DNA of 64,000 bases from Chitinophagaceae bacterium (GTDB lineage Bacteria; Bacteroidota; Bacteroidia; Chitinophagales; Chitinophagaceae). A program made the position numbers and the translations under genes. Below the pieces are notes generated by a model that saw only the letters and a program-made list of their open reading frames with translations, did no database searches and was not told where the DNA came from. Shown here in pieces: positions 55,201 to 64,000 of the stretch. Location of the stretch: the NCBI GenBank assembly GCA_016721385.1, contig JADKIE010000004.1:248001-312000 (forward strand). Direction: 5' to 3'. Within the stretch, counting starts at the first letter, position 1. Every line of letters starts with the position of its first letter.

Positions 55201-57258
55201 TCAATTTACAAAGCCCCACTGTATGCCTAACCTAAACATAAAGCCTTGTGTAGGGTAATGTGGTGCGGCAAAATTGTTGTTAATAAAACCAAAGCCATTT
55301 TTAAAGCTTATTGCATTCAAGTTTTCTGTTCGGATAAAGGCAGTAAATGATTTTATACGAAAATGCATAAATGCAGCCACATCGGGCAAATTTTTAATGG
55401 TAACGGTATCTTGTGGCATAAACTGCCCCATTACAGGCGAATAGTTATAAGCTTTGTAAGGGGTATAATATCTTACCTCCAAGCCTGTACTAAGATTTAA
55501 ATTTTTATAAAATACGCCTTCAAAAGCTATGCGGTTACGGGTAAATATAAACGGCACTTTTATAGGAGAAGCTCCATCGGTTTGTTGAGCCGTAATATCT
55601 GCATACCAATTCCATTTTTTAAACAACCTAAACTTTTTGGACGCAGACATCTGCACCAAATTAATAACCTTACTACTCTGTGCTGTATGGTAATAATTGG
55701 TAAAATAAGTATAGTTGGTTAGCAAATGATTTTTAAATGAAAGTGTAATAAACTGATTGGCAGCAATAGCTCCAAAGGAAATAATATTTTCTTTTTTAGT
55801 GATGGAGGAATTGCCTAAATTGAAAGAAGATAAACCATTGAAAATAAATGATGGTGTACGATTGGTGTTTATAAAAAACAATTTTACATCGCCCCATTTT
55901 TTATTTAAAAAGCGATTTATATATGCTTGTGCCGCATAATCACCGGCATTTAACCCGTTTACATAAAATTCTCCTTTTAGCAACACATCCCAAAGCCGGT
56001 TACGGGTTTTATTACGATACTCCCCATGTACTAAAATGTTGTAATAATTTTTTGTAGCGGTTGCAAATTCTCCTTTAATATTTTCCAACTTAGCACCTGC
56101 TAAAAAGAATTGTGCCTGATTTTTTGTATCCGGAAATTGGATTAAAGAAAAATCGTTGCTTACAATTGTCCATTTATCTTTTAATATTATCGTATCTGAG
56201 GGTTTCGAAAAATTAATATTATACCAATTCTTATAAAGCAGTGAATCTGCCTTAAAATCTGCAACAGTATAATTAGCCAGATTTGTTTTATAATCTGTAA
56301 ATAAATAGCTGTCGGTTTTATAACTAAAAGTATGTTGCAACCTTAGTTTGGGATAAAATAAATAATCGGTTGTTGAGTCATTAATTGCTACCGAATCTTT
56401 TTTACCTAAATCGTAGGTTTGGCGAAGAAAAAAAGTAAAATCTTTATAAATATTACCTGTATTTACCGTAGTGTTAAAGGGATTAAAATTTCCTTTATTG
56501 CCATTGCCTAAATTTACATCAATACTAAAACGTTCTTTTTTATTGGGGTCACTTAATAAAGAGTCATTTACAATTCCCCCGTTTTCGGCACTGCGTATTT
56601 TGTTTCCCTGAAAAACAATATACATGGCATAGCGTTTTCTTTTTCCCTGATAATTACTAAACAACCTGTAGCTTTTATGATTGGCATTTTGATTGTTAAA
56701 AAAACCGGGAGCACTTATCAATTTATAATCTAAACCAAAGTTCCAGTTTGGGCGTGGATTTTGTGTATGAAAAACTTTAATCATCTGCTCTTTACCACTT
56801 GCCAGTTGATAACCAAGTTGAGTGTACGGTCTGTTTGTTTTAAAAAAACGGGTTTCTTCTATTTTAAATTTATAAATATCATATGCATGAAAACCTGCAT
56901 CCCATCCGGCTTTGGTATTAGGTGTAAAAATTAAAGCATTTGCGGCTGCACCATTATTACCTAGGTTTGCAAAGGTTGATGGAACGGAAAAGTATCTGTC
57001 AAAATCATTAATAACAGAATCTAATCTTCCATTACGAACAGAATCTAAAACTTTAAATGTAATACCTATAGAATCTTTACTATCATCTCTGTGTTCAAAA
57101 CCCAATGCCGCCGAATCTTTACGTTGGCTTTGCGATACCGAACCTTTATTAGAAAATCCACCTTGTCCGGGAATCCTACGCATAATATCATCAGCAATTT
57201 GTGCATTGGTTAATTGATGCACAAATAAAAAGAATAATACGCTGTAGATGATCTTCAT
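55201..57258 (-). CDS. Putative outer-membrane porin (Porin_10-like)
   Basis: A 685-residue outer-membrane protein. The signal peptide is KIIYSVLFFLFVHQLTNAQ. A Ser/Gly-rich periplasmic stretch follows, then a beta-barrel rich in alternating aromatic residues: FKIEETRFFKTNRPYTQLGY, then NWNFGLDYKLISAPGFFNNQ, and ending MFRLGIQWGFVN with a terminal aromatic pattern. The layout and NRPYTQLGY phrase match Bacteroidota putative porins. The ATG at 57258 is preferred over a TTG two codons earlier. It starts 7 bp after the purine nucleoside phosphorylase stop, so it may be co-transcribed. Cargo unknown. Intact frame. Confidence 0.83.
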   Translation of the reverse strand: MKIIYSVLFFLFVHQLTNAQIADDIMRRIPGQGGFSNKGSVSQSQRKDSAALGFEHRDDSKDSIGITFKVLDSVRNGRLDSVINDFDRYFSVPSTFANLGNNGAAANALIFTPNTKAGWDAGFHAYDIYKFKIEETRFFKTNRPYTQLGYQLASGKEQMIKVFHTQNPRPNWNFGLDYKLISAPGFFNNQNANHKSYRLFSNYQGKRKRYAMYIVFQGNKIRSAENGGIVNDSLLSDPNKKERFSIDVNLGNGNKGNFNPFNTTVNTGNIYKDFTFFLRQTYDLGKKDSVAINDSTTDYLFYPKLRLQHTFSYKTDSYLFTDYKTNLANYTVADFKADSLLYKNWYNINFSKPSDTIILKDKWTIVSNDFSLIQFPDTKNQAQFFLAGAKLENIKGEFATATKNYYNILVHGEYRNKTRNRLWDVLLKGEFYVNGLNAGDYAAQAYINRFLNKKWGDVKLFFINTNRTPSFIFNGLSSFNLGNSSITKKENIISFGAIAANQFITLSFKNHLLTNYTYFTNYYHTAQSSKVINLVQMSASKKFRLFKKWNWYADITAQQTDGASPIKVPFIFTRNRIAFEGVFYKNLNLSTGLEVRYYTPYKAYNYSPVMGQFMPQDTVTIKNLPDVAAFMHFRIKSFTAFIRTENLNAISFKNGFGFINNNFAAPHYPTQGFMFRLGIQWGFVN

Positions 57259-57264
57259 GTACAA

Positions 57265-58077
57265 TTACAGTTGGGCAATTAATTCTTTAAAAATGTACGA
57301 CAGTTTTGGTTCCGCATCTTTAGCGGCTTGTAAAACCTCATCGTGTGTAATTTTATTTTCTTCATCTCTAATACCAATATCGGTAATTACACTCATGCCA
57401 AATACTGCCAAACCCATGTGTACAGCTACAATTACTTCTTGTACGGTGCTCATGCCAACGGCATCGCCGCCAAGTATATGTATCATGTTGTACTCTGCTC
57501 TTGTTTCAAACGTAGGGCCGGTTACACCAAAATAAACACCTTCTCTTAATTTAATATCTTTTGCTGCTGCTATTGTTTTTACTTTATTGATTAAATCTTT
57601 TTTATACGGCTCACTCATATCCGGAAAACGAGGGCCAAATTCTTTATAATTTTTACCAATTAACGGGTTGGGTGTTAGTTGGCTTATATGGTCTTTAATA
57701 ATCATTAAATCGCCAACATTCCATTCTTTATGGGTACCTCCTGCAGCGTTCGTTACTAACAAGGTTTCTATACCTAAATATTTCATCACTCGTATTGGAA
57801 AAACCACTTCTTGTGTATTATATCCTTCGTAATAATGAAAACGCCCAGCCATGGCTATTACTTTTTTACCACTTAACTCACCAAAAACTAATTTCCCACT
57901 GTGGCCCTCTACGGTACTTACCGGAAAATGTGGAATATCGCTATATGCAATTTCTTTTTCTACTGTTATTTCGCTGGCAAAGCTACTTAAACCACTACCT
58001 AACACTATCCCTACCGTTGGCTTATGGTTATATAAATTTTGAATAAATGATACTGCTTCGTTAATTTTTGTTAGCAT
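57265..58077 (-). CDS. Purine nucleoside phosphorylase (trimeric class)
   Basis: A 270-residue enzyme that splits (deoxy)inosine and guanosine with phosphate. The phosphate loop is VGIVLGSGLSSFASEI (residues about 22-37). VEGHSGKLVFGELSGK and AMAGRFHYYEGY contain the conserved His and Tyr. LVTNAAGGTHKEWNVGDLMI is the class I signature, and GVTGPTFETRAEYN followed by GGDAVGMSTVQEV holds the base-binding Glu and Met. It belongs to the trimeric PNP family and not the hexameric DeoD type. A TAtcTTTG box lies 21 nt upstream. Intact frame. Confidence 0.93.
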   Translation of the reverse strand: MLTKINEAVSFIQNLYNHKPTVGIVLGSGLSSFASEITVEKEIAYSDIPHFPVSTVEGHSGKLVFGELSGKKVIAMAGRFHYYEGYNTQEVVFPIRVMKYLGIETLLVTNAAGGTHKEWNVGDLMIIKDHISQLTPNPLIGKNYKEFGPRFPDMSEPYKKDLINKVKTIAAAKDIKLREGVYFGVTGPTFETRAEYNMIHILGGDAVGMSTVQEVIVAVHMGLAVFGMSVITDIGIRDEENKITHDEVLQAAKDAEPKLSYIFKELIAQL

Positions 58078-58098
58078 ATTAGTCTGTTATTTTACCGT

Positions 58099-58106
58099 CA
58101 AAGATA
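58099..58106 (-). promoter_or_regulatory. -7 promoter box for the purine nucleoside phosphorylase operon
   Basis: The minus strand reads TATCTTTG, a full TAnnTTTG match, 21 nt before the ATG at 58077. The remaining part of the gap to sucC (58107-58298) shows no gene. Confidence 0.5.
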
Positions 58107-58298
58107 CTGAATTAGGTTTACAGGTAAGGGTTTTAAACATTTTAGGATTGTTAAATTAGTTTGAGGTTAAATGAATTAAGTTAATTAAATAGTATCTCAG
58201 CGTATTGGCACTTATTCCGCCAAAAGAACATGATAATTTTAGCAACTGCAAACTATAAACTGCCAACTGTTTCTTATCTTCGCCAAAATTTTTTAACT

Positions 58299-59508
58299 AT
58301 GAATCTTCACGAATATCAAGCCAAACAATTATTAAAAAATTTAATGTTCCTGTACAGGAAGGTATTGCCTGTAATACACCCACCGAGGCCGAGGATGCTT
58401 ACCGCCAAATCACACACAATACAGCAGCAGATTTGCTGTAGTAAAGGCTCAAATACATGCAGGTGGCCGTGGTAAAGGAAAAATTGCCGGTACAGAGCAA
58501 CGTGGAGTGGCTGTTGGTAAAAATGCCGAAGACGTAAAACAAATAGCACAAAATATATTAGGCGGTACCTTAGTTACCATACAAACCGGTGAAGCTGGCA
58601 AAGTGGTAAACAAAGTATTGGTGGCACAAGATGTGTATTATGATGGGCCAAACCCTGTAAAAGAATTTTATTTATCTATTTTATTGGATAGAACAAAAGG
58701 CCAAAATGTAATAATGTACAGCACCGAAGGTGGTATGAACATTGAAGATGTGGCGCATGATACTCCCGAAAAAATATTTAAAGAGTGGGTTCACCCAAGT
58801 GGCGGTTTGCAAGGATTTCAGGCTCGTAAAATTGCTTTTAACCTTGGCTTAAGCGGCGAGGCTTTTAAAAATTGCGTAAAATTTGTAACCAATTTATACA
58901 GCGCTTATGTAGGATTAGATTGTGGAATGTTGGAAATTAATCCGCTTTTTAAAACCAGCGACGATAAAATTATTGCAGTTGATTGTAAAATGAATATTGA
59001 CGACAATGCCTTAATGCGCCACTTAGATGTAGCTGCGTTAAGAGATATAAGTGAAGAAGACCCTACTGAAGTAGAAGCCGGTAAATTTAATTTGAATTTT
59101 GTAAAACTTGATGGCAATGTGGGTTGTATGGTAAATGGTGCTGGCCTTGCTATGGCAACTATGGATATGATTAAATTAAGTGGTGGCGAGCCTGCCAACT
59201 TTTTGGATGTAGGTGGTACTGCCAATGCACAAACGGTAGAAGCTGGTTTCCGTATTATTTTAAAAGATCCTAAAGTAAAAGCAATACTAATTAACATATT
59301 TGGTGGTATTGTACGGTGCGATAGAGTTGCACAAGGTGTTATTGATGCATACCAAAGTATTGGCAATATTAATATTCCAATTATTGTGCGCCTGCAAGGT
59401 ACCAATGCCGATGTAGCTAAAAAACTAATTGACGAAAGTGGCCTTAAAGTACAAAGCGCCATTTTATTAAGCGAAGCTGCGGCATTAGTAAATAAGGCGG
59501 TAGCGTAA
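58299..59508 (+). CDS. sucC: Succinyl-CoA ligase (ADP-forming) beta subunit, frame broken twice
   Basis: Couples succinyl-CoA cleavage to ATP formation in the citric acid cycle. The N-terminal MNLHEYQAKQLL is diagnostic. Restoring one A in A6 58334-58339 gives FNVPVQEGIACNTPTEAEDA. Restoring one T in TTT 58432-58434 gives DFAVVKAQIHAGGRGKGKIA. The remaining frame shows LDCGMLEINPLF, AVDCKMNIDDNALM, GLAMATMDMIKLSGGEPANF and LINIFGGIVRCD. Repaired length about 403 residues, normal. The start is the ATG at 58299. A terminator follows. The alpha subunit is not in the window. Confidence 0.93.
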
Positions 59509-59536
59509 ATTCCGATTATTCATTTGGATGAAATAT

Positions 59537-59566
59537 ATCCTACTCATTTTTTGAGTGGGATTTTTT
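59537..59566 (+). terminator. Terminator after sucC
   Basis: A ten-base-pair stem (ATCCTACTCA with TGAGTGGGAT, one T-G wobble) with a 5-nt loop, followed by a T6 run. It is located 29 nt after the sucC stop. Confidence 0.8.
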
Positions 59567-59640
59567 GTGCTTTTATCTTAGTGAATGTTTTTTGTATTGC
59601 AAACTGATTTGTAAATTCATATTTCAATTAAATTTTTGTT

Positions 59641-61031
59641 GTGAAAAACTTACTTCCCCTCAGTTACTTAACGCTATTCGTTACCATTTTTGTTAGCTGT
59701 AAAAATGGAATACAAAATAAGGCAGATGACCTTTCTGCCTATACACCAAAACCATACGTGGAACTAAAGCATCCTGAGTGGAGCAAAAATGCAACCATTT
59801 ACGAGGTTAATGTTCGTCAGTACACACCTGAAGGAACATTTAAAGCATTTGAAGCACACTTGCCTCGTTTAAAAGAAATGGGTATAGATATTATTTGGTT
59901 AATGCCTATTAACCCTATTGGCGAAAAAAACAGAAAAGGCACATTGGGTAGCGAATATTCGGTAAAAGATTATTACGCTGTAAATCCGGAGTATGGCACT
60001 ATGGACGATTTAAAAAATTTGGTTAAGAAAATTCACAGCATGGGCATGCATGTTATTTTAGATTGGGTTGCTAACCACTCTGCCTGGGACAACAAGCTGC
60101 ACAAGATCATCCGGATTGGTATACCAAAACAGTTGATGGAAATTTTCAGCCTACGCCTTGGTACGACTGGGATGATGTAATTGATTTTGATTACAATGTG
60201 CCGGCAATGCGTAAGTATATGACAGAAGCACTTAATTTTTGGGTAAGAGAAGCAGATATTGATGGTTACAGATGTGATGTAGCAGGTTTTATTCCGGTTG
60301 ATTTTTGGGATAATGTGCGTAAAGAGTTAGATGCCATAAAACCGGTTTTTATGTTGGCAGAATGGGAATCGAGAGATTTATATAAAAAAGCATTTGATAT
60401 GACCTATTCATGGTCGTTATGGGATAAACTAAAAGCTGCTACAACCGAAAATAAAGGAGTTGGCGGCCTTGTTGAGTACATGGCACATGATGTAAGCACT
60501 GTACCCGCCGATGCATATCGTATGACGTTTACGGAAAACCATGATAAAAATTCCTGGGAAGGAACACAGTTTTCAAATTTTGGCGAAGGGCTTAAATCCA
60601 GTATGGTTATGGCTTGTACGGTAAATGGTATGCCATTGGTTTACAGTGGTCAGGAAGCCGGTTTAGATCATTCACTTAAATTTTTTGACAAAGATACCAT
60701 AAGCTGGATATCACACCCTTTTTATGAAATGTATAAAAAGCTGTTTGAATTAAAGCACAGAAACCAAGCCTTATGGAATGGCGCAGCAGGGGGCGAAATG
60801 GTGAGAATTGTAAATGATAAACCTACATCCGTAGTATCTTTTTCCAGAGAAAAAAATGGTAACAAAGTTATATCGCTGATAAACTTTAGCGCTAAAGCTA
60901 TCAAAGTTAAACTGCAAGGTAAAAATCATACAGGCAATTATAAAGAAGCATTTACTGGTAATAGTTATGCCTTAAAAGGCGATGATCTGGTTGATTTGCC
61001 TGCATGGGGGTATATTATTTTAGAAAAATAA
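59641..61031 (+). CDS. GH13 alpha-amylase family lipoprotein (frame broken once)
   Basis: A secreted glycoside hydrolase of family 13 (alpha-glucan active). The lipoprotein signal ends in FVSC. The catalytic barrel starts WSKNATIYEVNVRQYTPEGT. HVILDWVANHSAW is the first conserved region, the nucleophile lies in GYRCDVAGFIP, the acid/base Glu in FMLAEWESRD, and the third Asp in FTENHDKNSW. The first frame stops at 60180. Adding one A to AA 60103-60104 gives KLHKDHPDWYTKTVDGNFQP and joins the second frame. Repaired length about 463 residues. GTG start. No sus-type genes nearby. Linkage specificity not predictable. Confidence 0.92.
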
Positions 61032-61050
61032 AATGAAATGGTTTTCCATT

Positions 61051-62301
61051 TTACACTTCATTTAAAGCCTGTTCAATATCATAAACAATATCATACCAAT
61101 TTTCAATACCTACGCTTAATCTAACCATTTTGTCGGTTAAGCCCAATCTGTTTTTTTCATCTGTTGGCACATCGGCATGTGTCATTGTAAACGGATGCTC
61201 TGCAAGGCTTTCGGTACCGCCTAAACTTACAGCCAATTTAATGTGTTTTAAATTATTTAAAAATACAAATGCTTCTTTTTCTCCCCCAATTAAGTCAAAA
61301 CTTAACATAGCGCCATTACTTAAAAACTGCCTTACTAAAACAGGAAGTTGTTTAGGATTATTTTTTGGCGTAAAACCCAAATAATAAACTTTTTCAACCT
61401 TAGGATGATGTATCAAATAGTTTGCAACTTTTTCGGCATTAGTAGCAGCGGCTTCCATTCTTATTTTTAAAGTTTCCAGACTACGCATTAGCAACCAACT
61501 GGTATGTGGATCTATCATTGTACCAAAAACAGTACGATGCTTTTTTATAGTTTTAATAATTTCTTTACTGCCAACAGCAGCGCCGGCAATTAAATCGCTG
61601 TGGCCGCCAATATATTTGGTTGCAGCGTATAAAACAATATCGGCGCCATGCTTAAGCGGATGTTGCCACAATGGCCCCATGTAAGTATTGTCAATTGCTA
61701 CCAATACTTTTTTATCGGCTGTTGAATAGGCCGATGCAATTTGGCTGCACATTTCAATATCAATTAAATCGTTGGTTGGATTAGCCGGCGTTTCGGCATA
61801 AATCATTCTTAATTTATCACCGGCGTTATTATCTTCAATACGTTTTATAATATCTTCTTTACAATCGCCGGCATTAAAACCTATGGCAATTACACCCCAA
61901 TTATGCAACACAAAATGAATAAACTTGTGTGTACCGCCGTAAATTGGGTTACTAAAAAGTAACACATCGCCGGGTTTTAAAAAACCCATCATAGTGGTTG
62001 ATATGGCACTCATTCCACTAGAGAAAGCAGCAGCAGCTTCCCCGCTATCCCAAAGTTTTAAACGTTCCTCCAATATTTCCATATCGGGATTATTTATGCG
62101 ACTGTATATTAAGCCCATTTCTTCGCCTTCATGGCCGGGTTTACCATAAGCCATTTCAAAAAAGGCCTTACCTTCTTCGGCCGTTTTAAATGCAAATGTG
62201 GAGGTTTGAAATATGGGGCATTTTACAGAGCCTTCACTAAGCGCCGGCTTGTAACCATAGCCCATCATCTGTGTTTCCGGAGCAAAGTTATGATTAGCCA
62301 T
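61051..62301 (-). CDS. Cys/Met metabolism PLP-dependent enzyme (cystathionine gamma-synthase / methionine gamma-lyase type)
   Basis: A 416-residue fold-type I PLP enzyme. Family markers are FAPETQMMGYGYKPALSEGS at the N-terminus, LIYSRINNPDMEILEERL, AAAFSSGMSAISTTMMGFLK, VAIDNTYMGPLWQHPL and the PLP-lysine motif VLYAATKYIGGHSDLIAGA. The C-terminal VSLGGTESLAEHPFTMTH is typical. The start is the ATG at 62301 (MANHNFAPE), since the longer frame adds a short basic leader without support. Bacteroidota copies are annotated as cystathionine gamma-synthase family or methionine gamma-lyase, and the sequence does not decide. Intact frame. Confidence 0.9.
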   Translation of the reverse strand: MANHNFAPETQMMGYGYKPALSEGSVKCPIFQTSTFAFKTAEEGKAFFEMAYGKPGHEGEEMGLIYSRINNPDMEILEERLKLWDSGEAAAAFSSGMSAISTTMMGFLKPGDVLLFSNPIYGGTHKFIHFVLHNWGVIAIGFNAGDCKEDIIKRIEDNNAGDKLRMIYAETPANPTNDLIDIEMCSQIASAYSTADKKVLVAIDNTYMGPLWQHPLKHGADIVLYAATKYIGGHSDLIAGAAVGSKEIIKTIKKHRTVFGTMIDPHTSWLLMRSLETLKIRMEAAATNAEKVANYLIHHPKVEKVYYLGFTPKNNPKQLPVLVRQFLSNGAMLSFDLIGGEKEAFVFLNNLKHIKLAVSLGGTESLAEHPFTMTHADVPTDEKNRLGLTDKMVRLSVGIENWYDIVYDIEQALNEV

Positions 62302-62426
62302 AAACCTTATTTTTATCAAAGATTTATAATATTTACATTAAAAAATATGATTTTAGTTACATAAGGCAATGAAGTTAAACCTACTATTTAGGCAGGTTAA
62401 GGAAAATTTTAGTGTGATATTGAAGT

Positions 62427-63467
62427 TTATTTTATTCTTGGATCCACCACTCTGTACAACACATCTGCCAACATATTTATTACAATAAAAATACTGGCCG
62501 AAAAAAGCACCGCACCCATAACTACAGGATAATCTAATTTTTCAAGGGCATCAACAGTAAGTTTGCCTATACCCTTCCAACCAAAAATGTATTCAATAAA
62601 AAAAGCGCCGGCAAGTAACTCGGCAAACCAACCCGTTATGGCTGTAATAACCGGATTAAGTGCATTACGTAAGGCATGTTTAAATATTACTTGCTTTTTG
62701 CTTAAGCCTTTAGCATAGGCGGTTCGTATATAATCCTGATTAAGTACATCTAACATGGCACTACGGGTAAGTTGTGTAATAATGGCCAATGGTCGTATGC
62801 CTAACGTAAATGCAGGAAGAATAAGGTTTTTTATGGTAATGTATTTTTCGCCGGTAACCTCATCTATATCAAACCAACTTCCCGTTAAATTTAATCCTGT
62901 GTATTGATGCAGCACTACACGAAAAAAATATGCAATTAAAATTGCCATAAAAAAAGAAGGGGCAGATATTCCAATAATACTGCTAAATACTGCCGATGTA
63001 TCCATCCAGGTACCTTTTTTTATGGCGGCGATAACACCTAACAATATACCAAAAAAAGTAGCAAATAACATTGCCGCAAATGCTAACAATAGCGTGCCGG
63101 GCAAAGCTTCCATTAACATAGTACCAACATCTTTTTTAGTTTGATAACTTTTTCGCAGATAAGGGAATTTAATGCCAAATTTTGTATCGCCACCCATAAA
63201 AAAGCCATTTAATTTTTTCTTTTCTATATCGGCTTTACTATGAAAACATACTGGTGAAACATCATTTAAATACAATACAAATTGTTTCCATTTGGGTTGG
63301 TCCAGATATAAGTCTTTACGGATATTATCCATTGTTTTTTTGTCGCCGGTTTGGCCAACAATCATACGTGCCGGGTCGCCAAAGCCCTGAAACATAACAA
63401 ATACAAGCGCTACTACACCTAAAAGTATAGAAAATGCATATAGTATTTTTTTTAAGAAGAAATTCAA
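62427..63467 (-). CDS. ABC transporter permease, DppB/OppB type
   Basis: A 346-residue inner-membrane permease for peptides or related substrates. It has an N-terminal transmembrane helix with the typical DPARMIVGQTGDKKTMDNIR and a periplasmic loop. Five helices follow, with the cytoplasmic EAA-type motif in RSAMLDVLNQDYIRTAYAKG and the stretch LSKKQVIFKHALRNALNPVI. IEYIFGWKGIGKLTVDAL is also conserved. Partner permease, ATPase and binding-protein genes are not in the window, so the transporter may be completed elsewhere. Intact frame. Confidence 0.9.
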   Translation of the reverse strand: MNFFLKKILYAFSILLGVVALVFVMFQGFGDPARMIVGQTGDKKTMDNIRKDLYLDQPKWKQFVLYLNDVSPVCFHSKADIEKKKLNGFFMGGDTKFGIKFPYLRKSYQTKKDVGTMLMEALPGTLLLAFAAMLFATFFGILLGVIAAIKKGTWMDTSAVFSSIIGISAPSFFMAILIAYFFRVVLHQYTGLNLTGSWFDIDEVTGEKYITIKNLILPAFTLGIRPLAIITQLTRSAMLDVLNQDYIRTAYAKGLSKKQVIFKHALRNALNPVITAITGWFAELLAGAFFIEYIFGWKGIGKLTVDALEKLDYPVVMGAVLFSASIFIVINMLADVLYRVVDPRIK

Positions 63468-63501
63468 GCTAAGTTGTTTGATAAATGCATTACGAATGTA
63501 A

Positions 63502-64000
63502 TCATTTTAAAACATTATCAAAATCGGCCCAACCCCATTTATGTTTTACAACAGCGCCATTCATTAAATACAATGTAGGATTACTACGTGCTGCTGTTTT
63601 TATTGCAGTGGCATCGCATGTGAAAATCGGAATCAAATTCTTTTTTAAACCACTTCCTTCTTGAAAATTAAAACGCTTGTTGGTTAAATCGTAGTTTGAC
63701 GTGATTATATAAAGTGGTTTTTTAAGTGCCAATTCATTAACTAAGGATAAATCCCTATTCCAATTTGAAGGATAGTTGACAAAGTCTTTTACAAACAACA
63801 AATAGTATTCGCCTTGCTGTGTTAAAACGGCTTCAGTTGTATCATTTCCGCTTTGGGTTGTAAACGAAAAATCATTTATTAAAGGCACATTGTTTTTACC
63901 TTTTTGTATCAACACTTGTTTTCTATCTACAAACTGCCATGTACTGTCGGGTAAAGCGCTTGTGGTAAATTCCTTTTTCTCTCCATTTTTTTGATATACA
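63502..64000 (-). CDS. BT_3928/DoxX-family protein, C-terminal part
   Basis: The 3' end of a gene that continues beyond the window. The frame is open to base 64000 and reads YQKNGEKKEFTTSALPDSTW at the edge, then QFVDRKQVLIQKG, PLINDFSFTTQSGNDTTEAV and EYYLLFVKDFVNYPSNW, ending HKWGWADFDNVLK. The phrases PDSTWxFVD and INDFSxTTxxGxD match the C-terminal region of Bacteroidota DoxX-like BT_3928 proteins, whose N-terminal part is a four-helix membrane domain. The GTG at 63915 is an internal codon and not the start, because the homology extends past it. Function unknown. Confidence 0.6.
   Translation of the reverse strand, partial: VYQKNGEKKEFTTSALPDSTWQFVDRKQVLIQKGKNNVPLINDFSFTTQSGNDTTEAVLTQQGEYYLLFVKDFVNYPSNWNRDLSLVNELALKKPLYIITSNYDLTNKRFNFQEGSGLKKNLIPIFTCDATAIKTAARSNPTLYLMNGAVVKHKWGWADFDNVLK

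Noticed and set aside
1..64000. Programmed ribosomal frameshifting in the many broken genes
   Set aside because: The breaks occur at varied homopolymers without conserved slippery heptamers or downstream structures, in unrelated housekeeping genes. A common technical cause explains them better.
1..64000. CRISPR arrays, prophage, insertion sequences, tRNA or rRNA genes
   Set aside because: No regularly spaced direct repeats, integrase, transposase, terminal repeats, cloverleaf or conserved rRNA stretches were seen in any gap.

Overview
The window is a 64 kb piece of an AT-rich Bacteroidota chromosome, most likely from the Chitinophagaceae. The evidence is the sequence itself: promoters of the TAnnTTTG type, almost no Shine-Dalgarno sequences, and several family types typical of the phylum. 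These include a DUF4249-like protein, HU-CCDC81/SPOR, DUF3857 transglutaminases, DUF3822, an HYC_CC_PP protein, a Porin_10-like barrel, TlpA thioredoxins, a TonB receptor with a carboxypeptidase-like domain, and a BT_3928-type DoxX C-terminus. Most of the content is core metabolism and information processing. I see no phage, transposon, CRISPR array, tRNA or rRNA.

Layout. 1-11 kb: a DUF4249-like fragment, truncated trxB, folB, a TPR protein, an M1 peptidase, a SET-domain protein, an amino-acid permease, a YhhN-like protein, HU-CCDC81/SPOR, an FKBP lipoprotein, L-serine dehydratase and smpB. 11-18 kb: smc, a GLPGLI/DUF4412-like protein, and an exported Ppx/GppA-like actin-fold protein next to a membrane-anchored coiled-coil protein. 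18-33 kb: thiolase, a DUF4369/TlpA protein, pdhB, a UbiD-family decarboxylase, two DUF3857 proteins, DUF721, recF, pdhA, a TPR membrane protein, ribH, a LutA-like protein, an EVE protein and a sirtuin. 33-42 kb: a saccharopine-dehydrogenase-like enzyme, gyrA, a TPR protein, a DbpA-like helicase and a di-haem peroxidase. 41-48 kb: an ECF sigma/anti-sigma/Spy-like sensor operon, lpxK, a 5-formyl-THF cyclo-ligase, rsmD, DUF3822 and a MATE exporter. 47-51 kb: a small operon with a class I glutamine amidotransferase, an ATP-grasp-like protein and a helical protein. 51-55 kb: a metal-associated cluster (TlpA, a TonB receptor with an N-terminal HMA domain, a periplasmic HMA/metal-binding protein and an HYC_CC_PP protein). 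55-64 kb: a porin, purine nucleoside phosphorylase, sucC, a GH13 amylase, a Cys/Met-metabolism PLP enzyme, a Dpp/Opp-type permease and a DoxX-family fragment.

Sequence quality matters for anyone using this annotation. About 22 genes are broken by single-base gains or losses, nearly all in short homopolymers and mostly one-base losses. Both halves of each gene stay highly conserved, so I annotate them as whole genes and give the break points. These look like assembly or sequencing errors, not decay. A few events do not fit that pattern: the lost trxB 3' end, an internal gap in smpB, and an in-frame TAA in the coiled-coil gene.

The most interesting leads are: (a) the amidotransferase/ATP-grasp/helical-protein operon at 47.7-50.9 kb; (b) the HMA-TonB receptor metal cluster at 50.9-55.1 kb; (c) the secreted Ppx/GppA-like protein with its coiled-coil partner at 16.0-18.2 kb; (d) a two-class spacing of TAnnTTTG boxes from start codons (4-7 nt or about 18-22 nt), which suggests leaderless mRNAs for one class; and (e) a tandem DUF3857 pair in which one copy has lost its transglutaminase cysteine and histidine.
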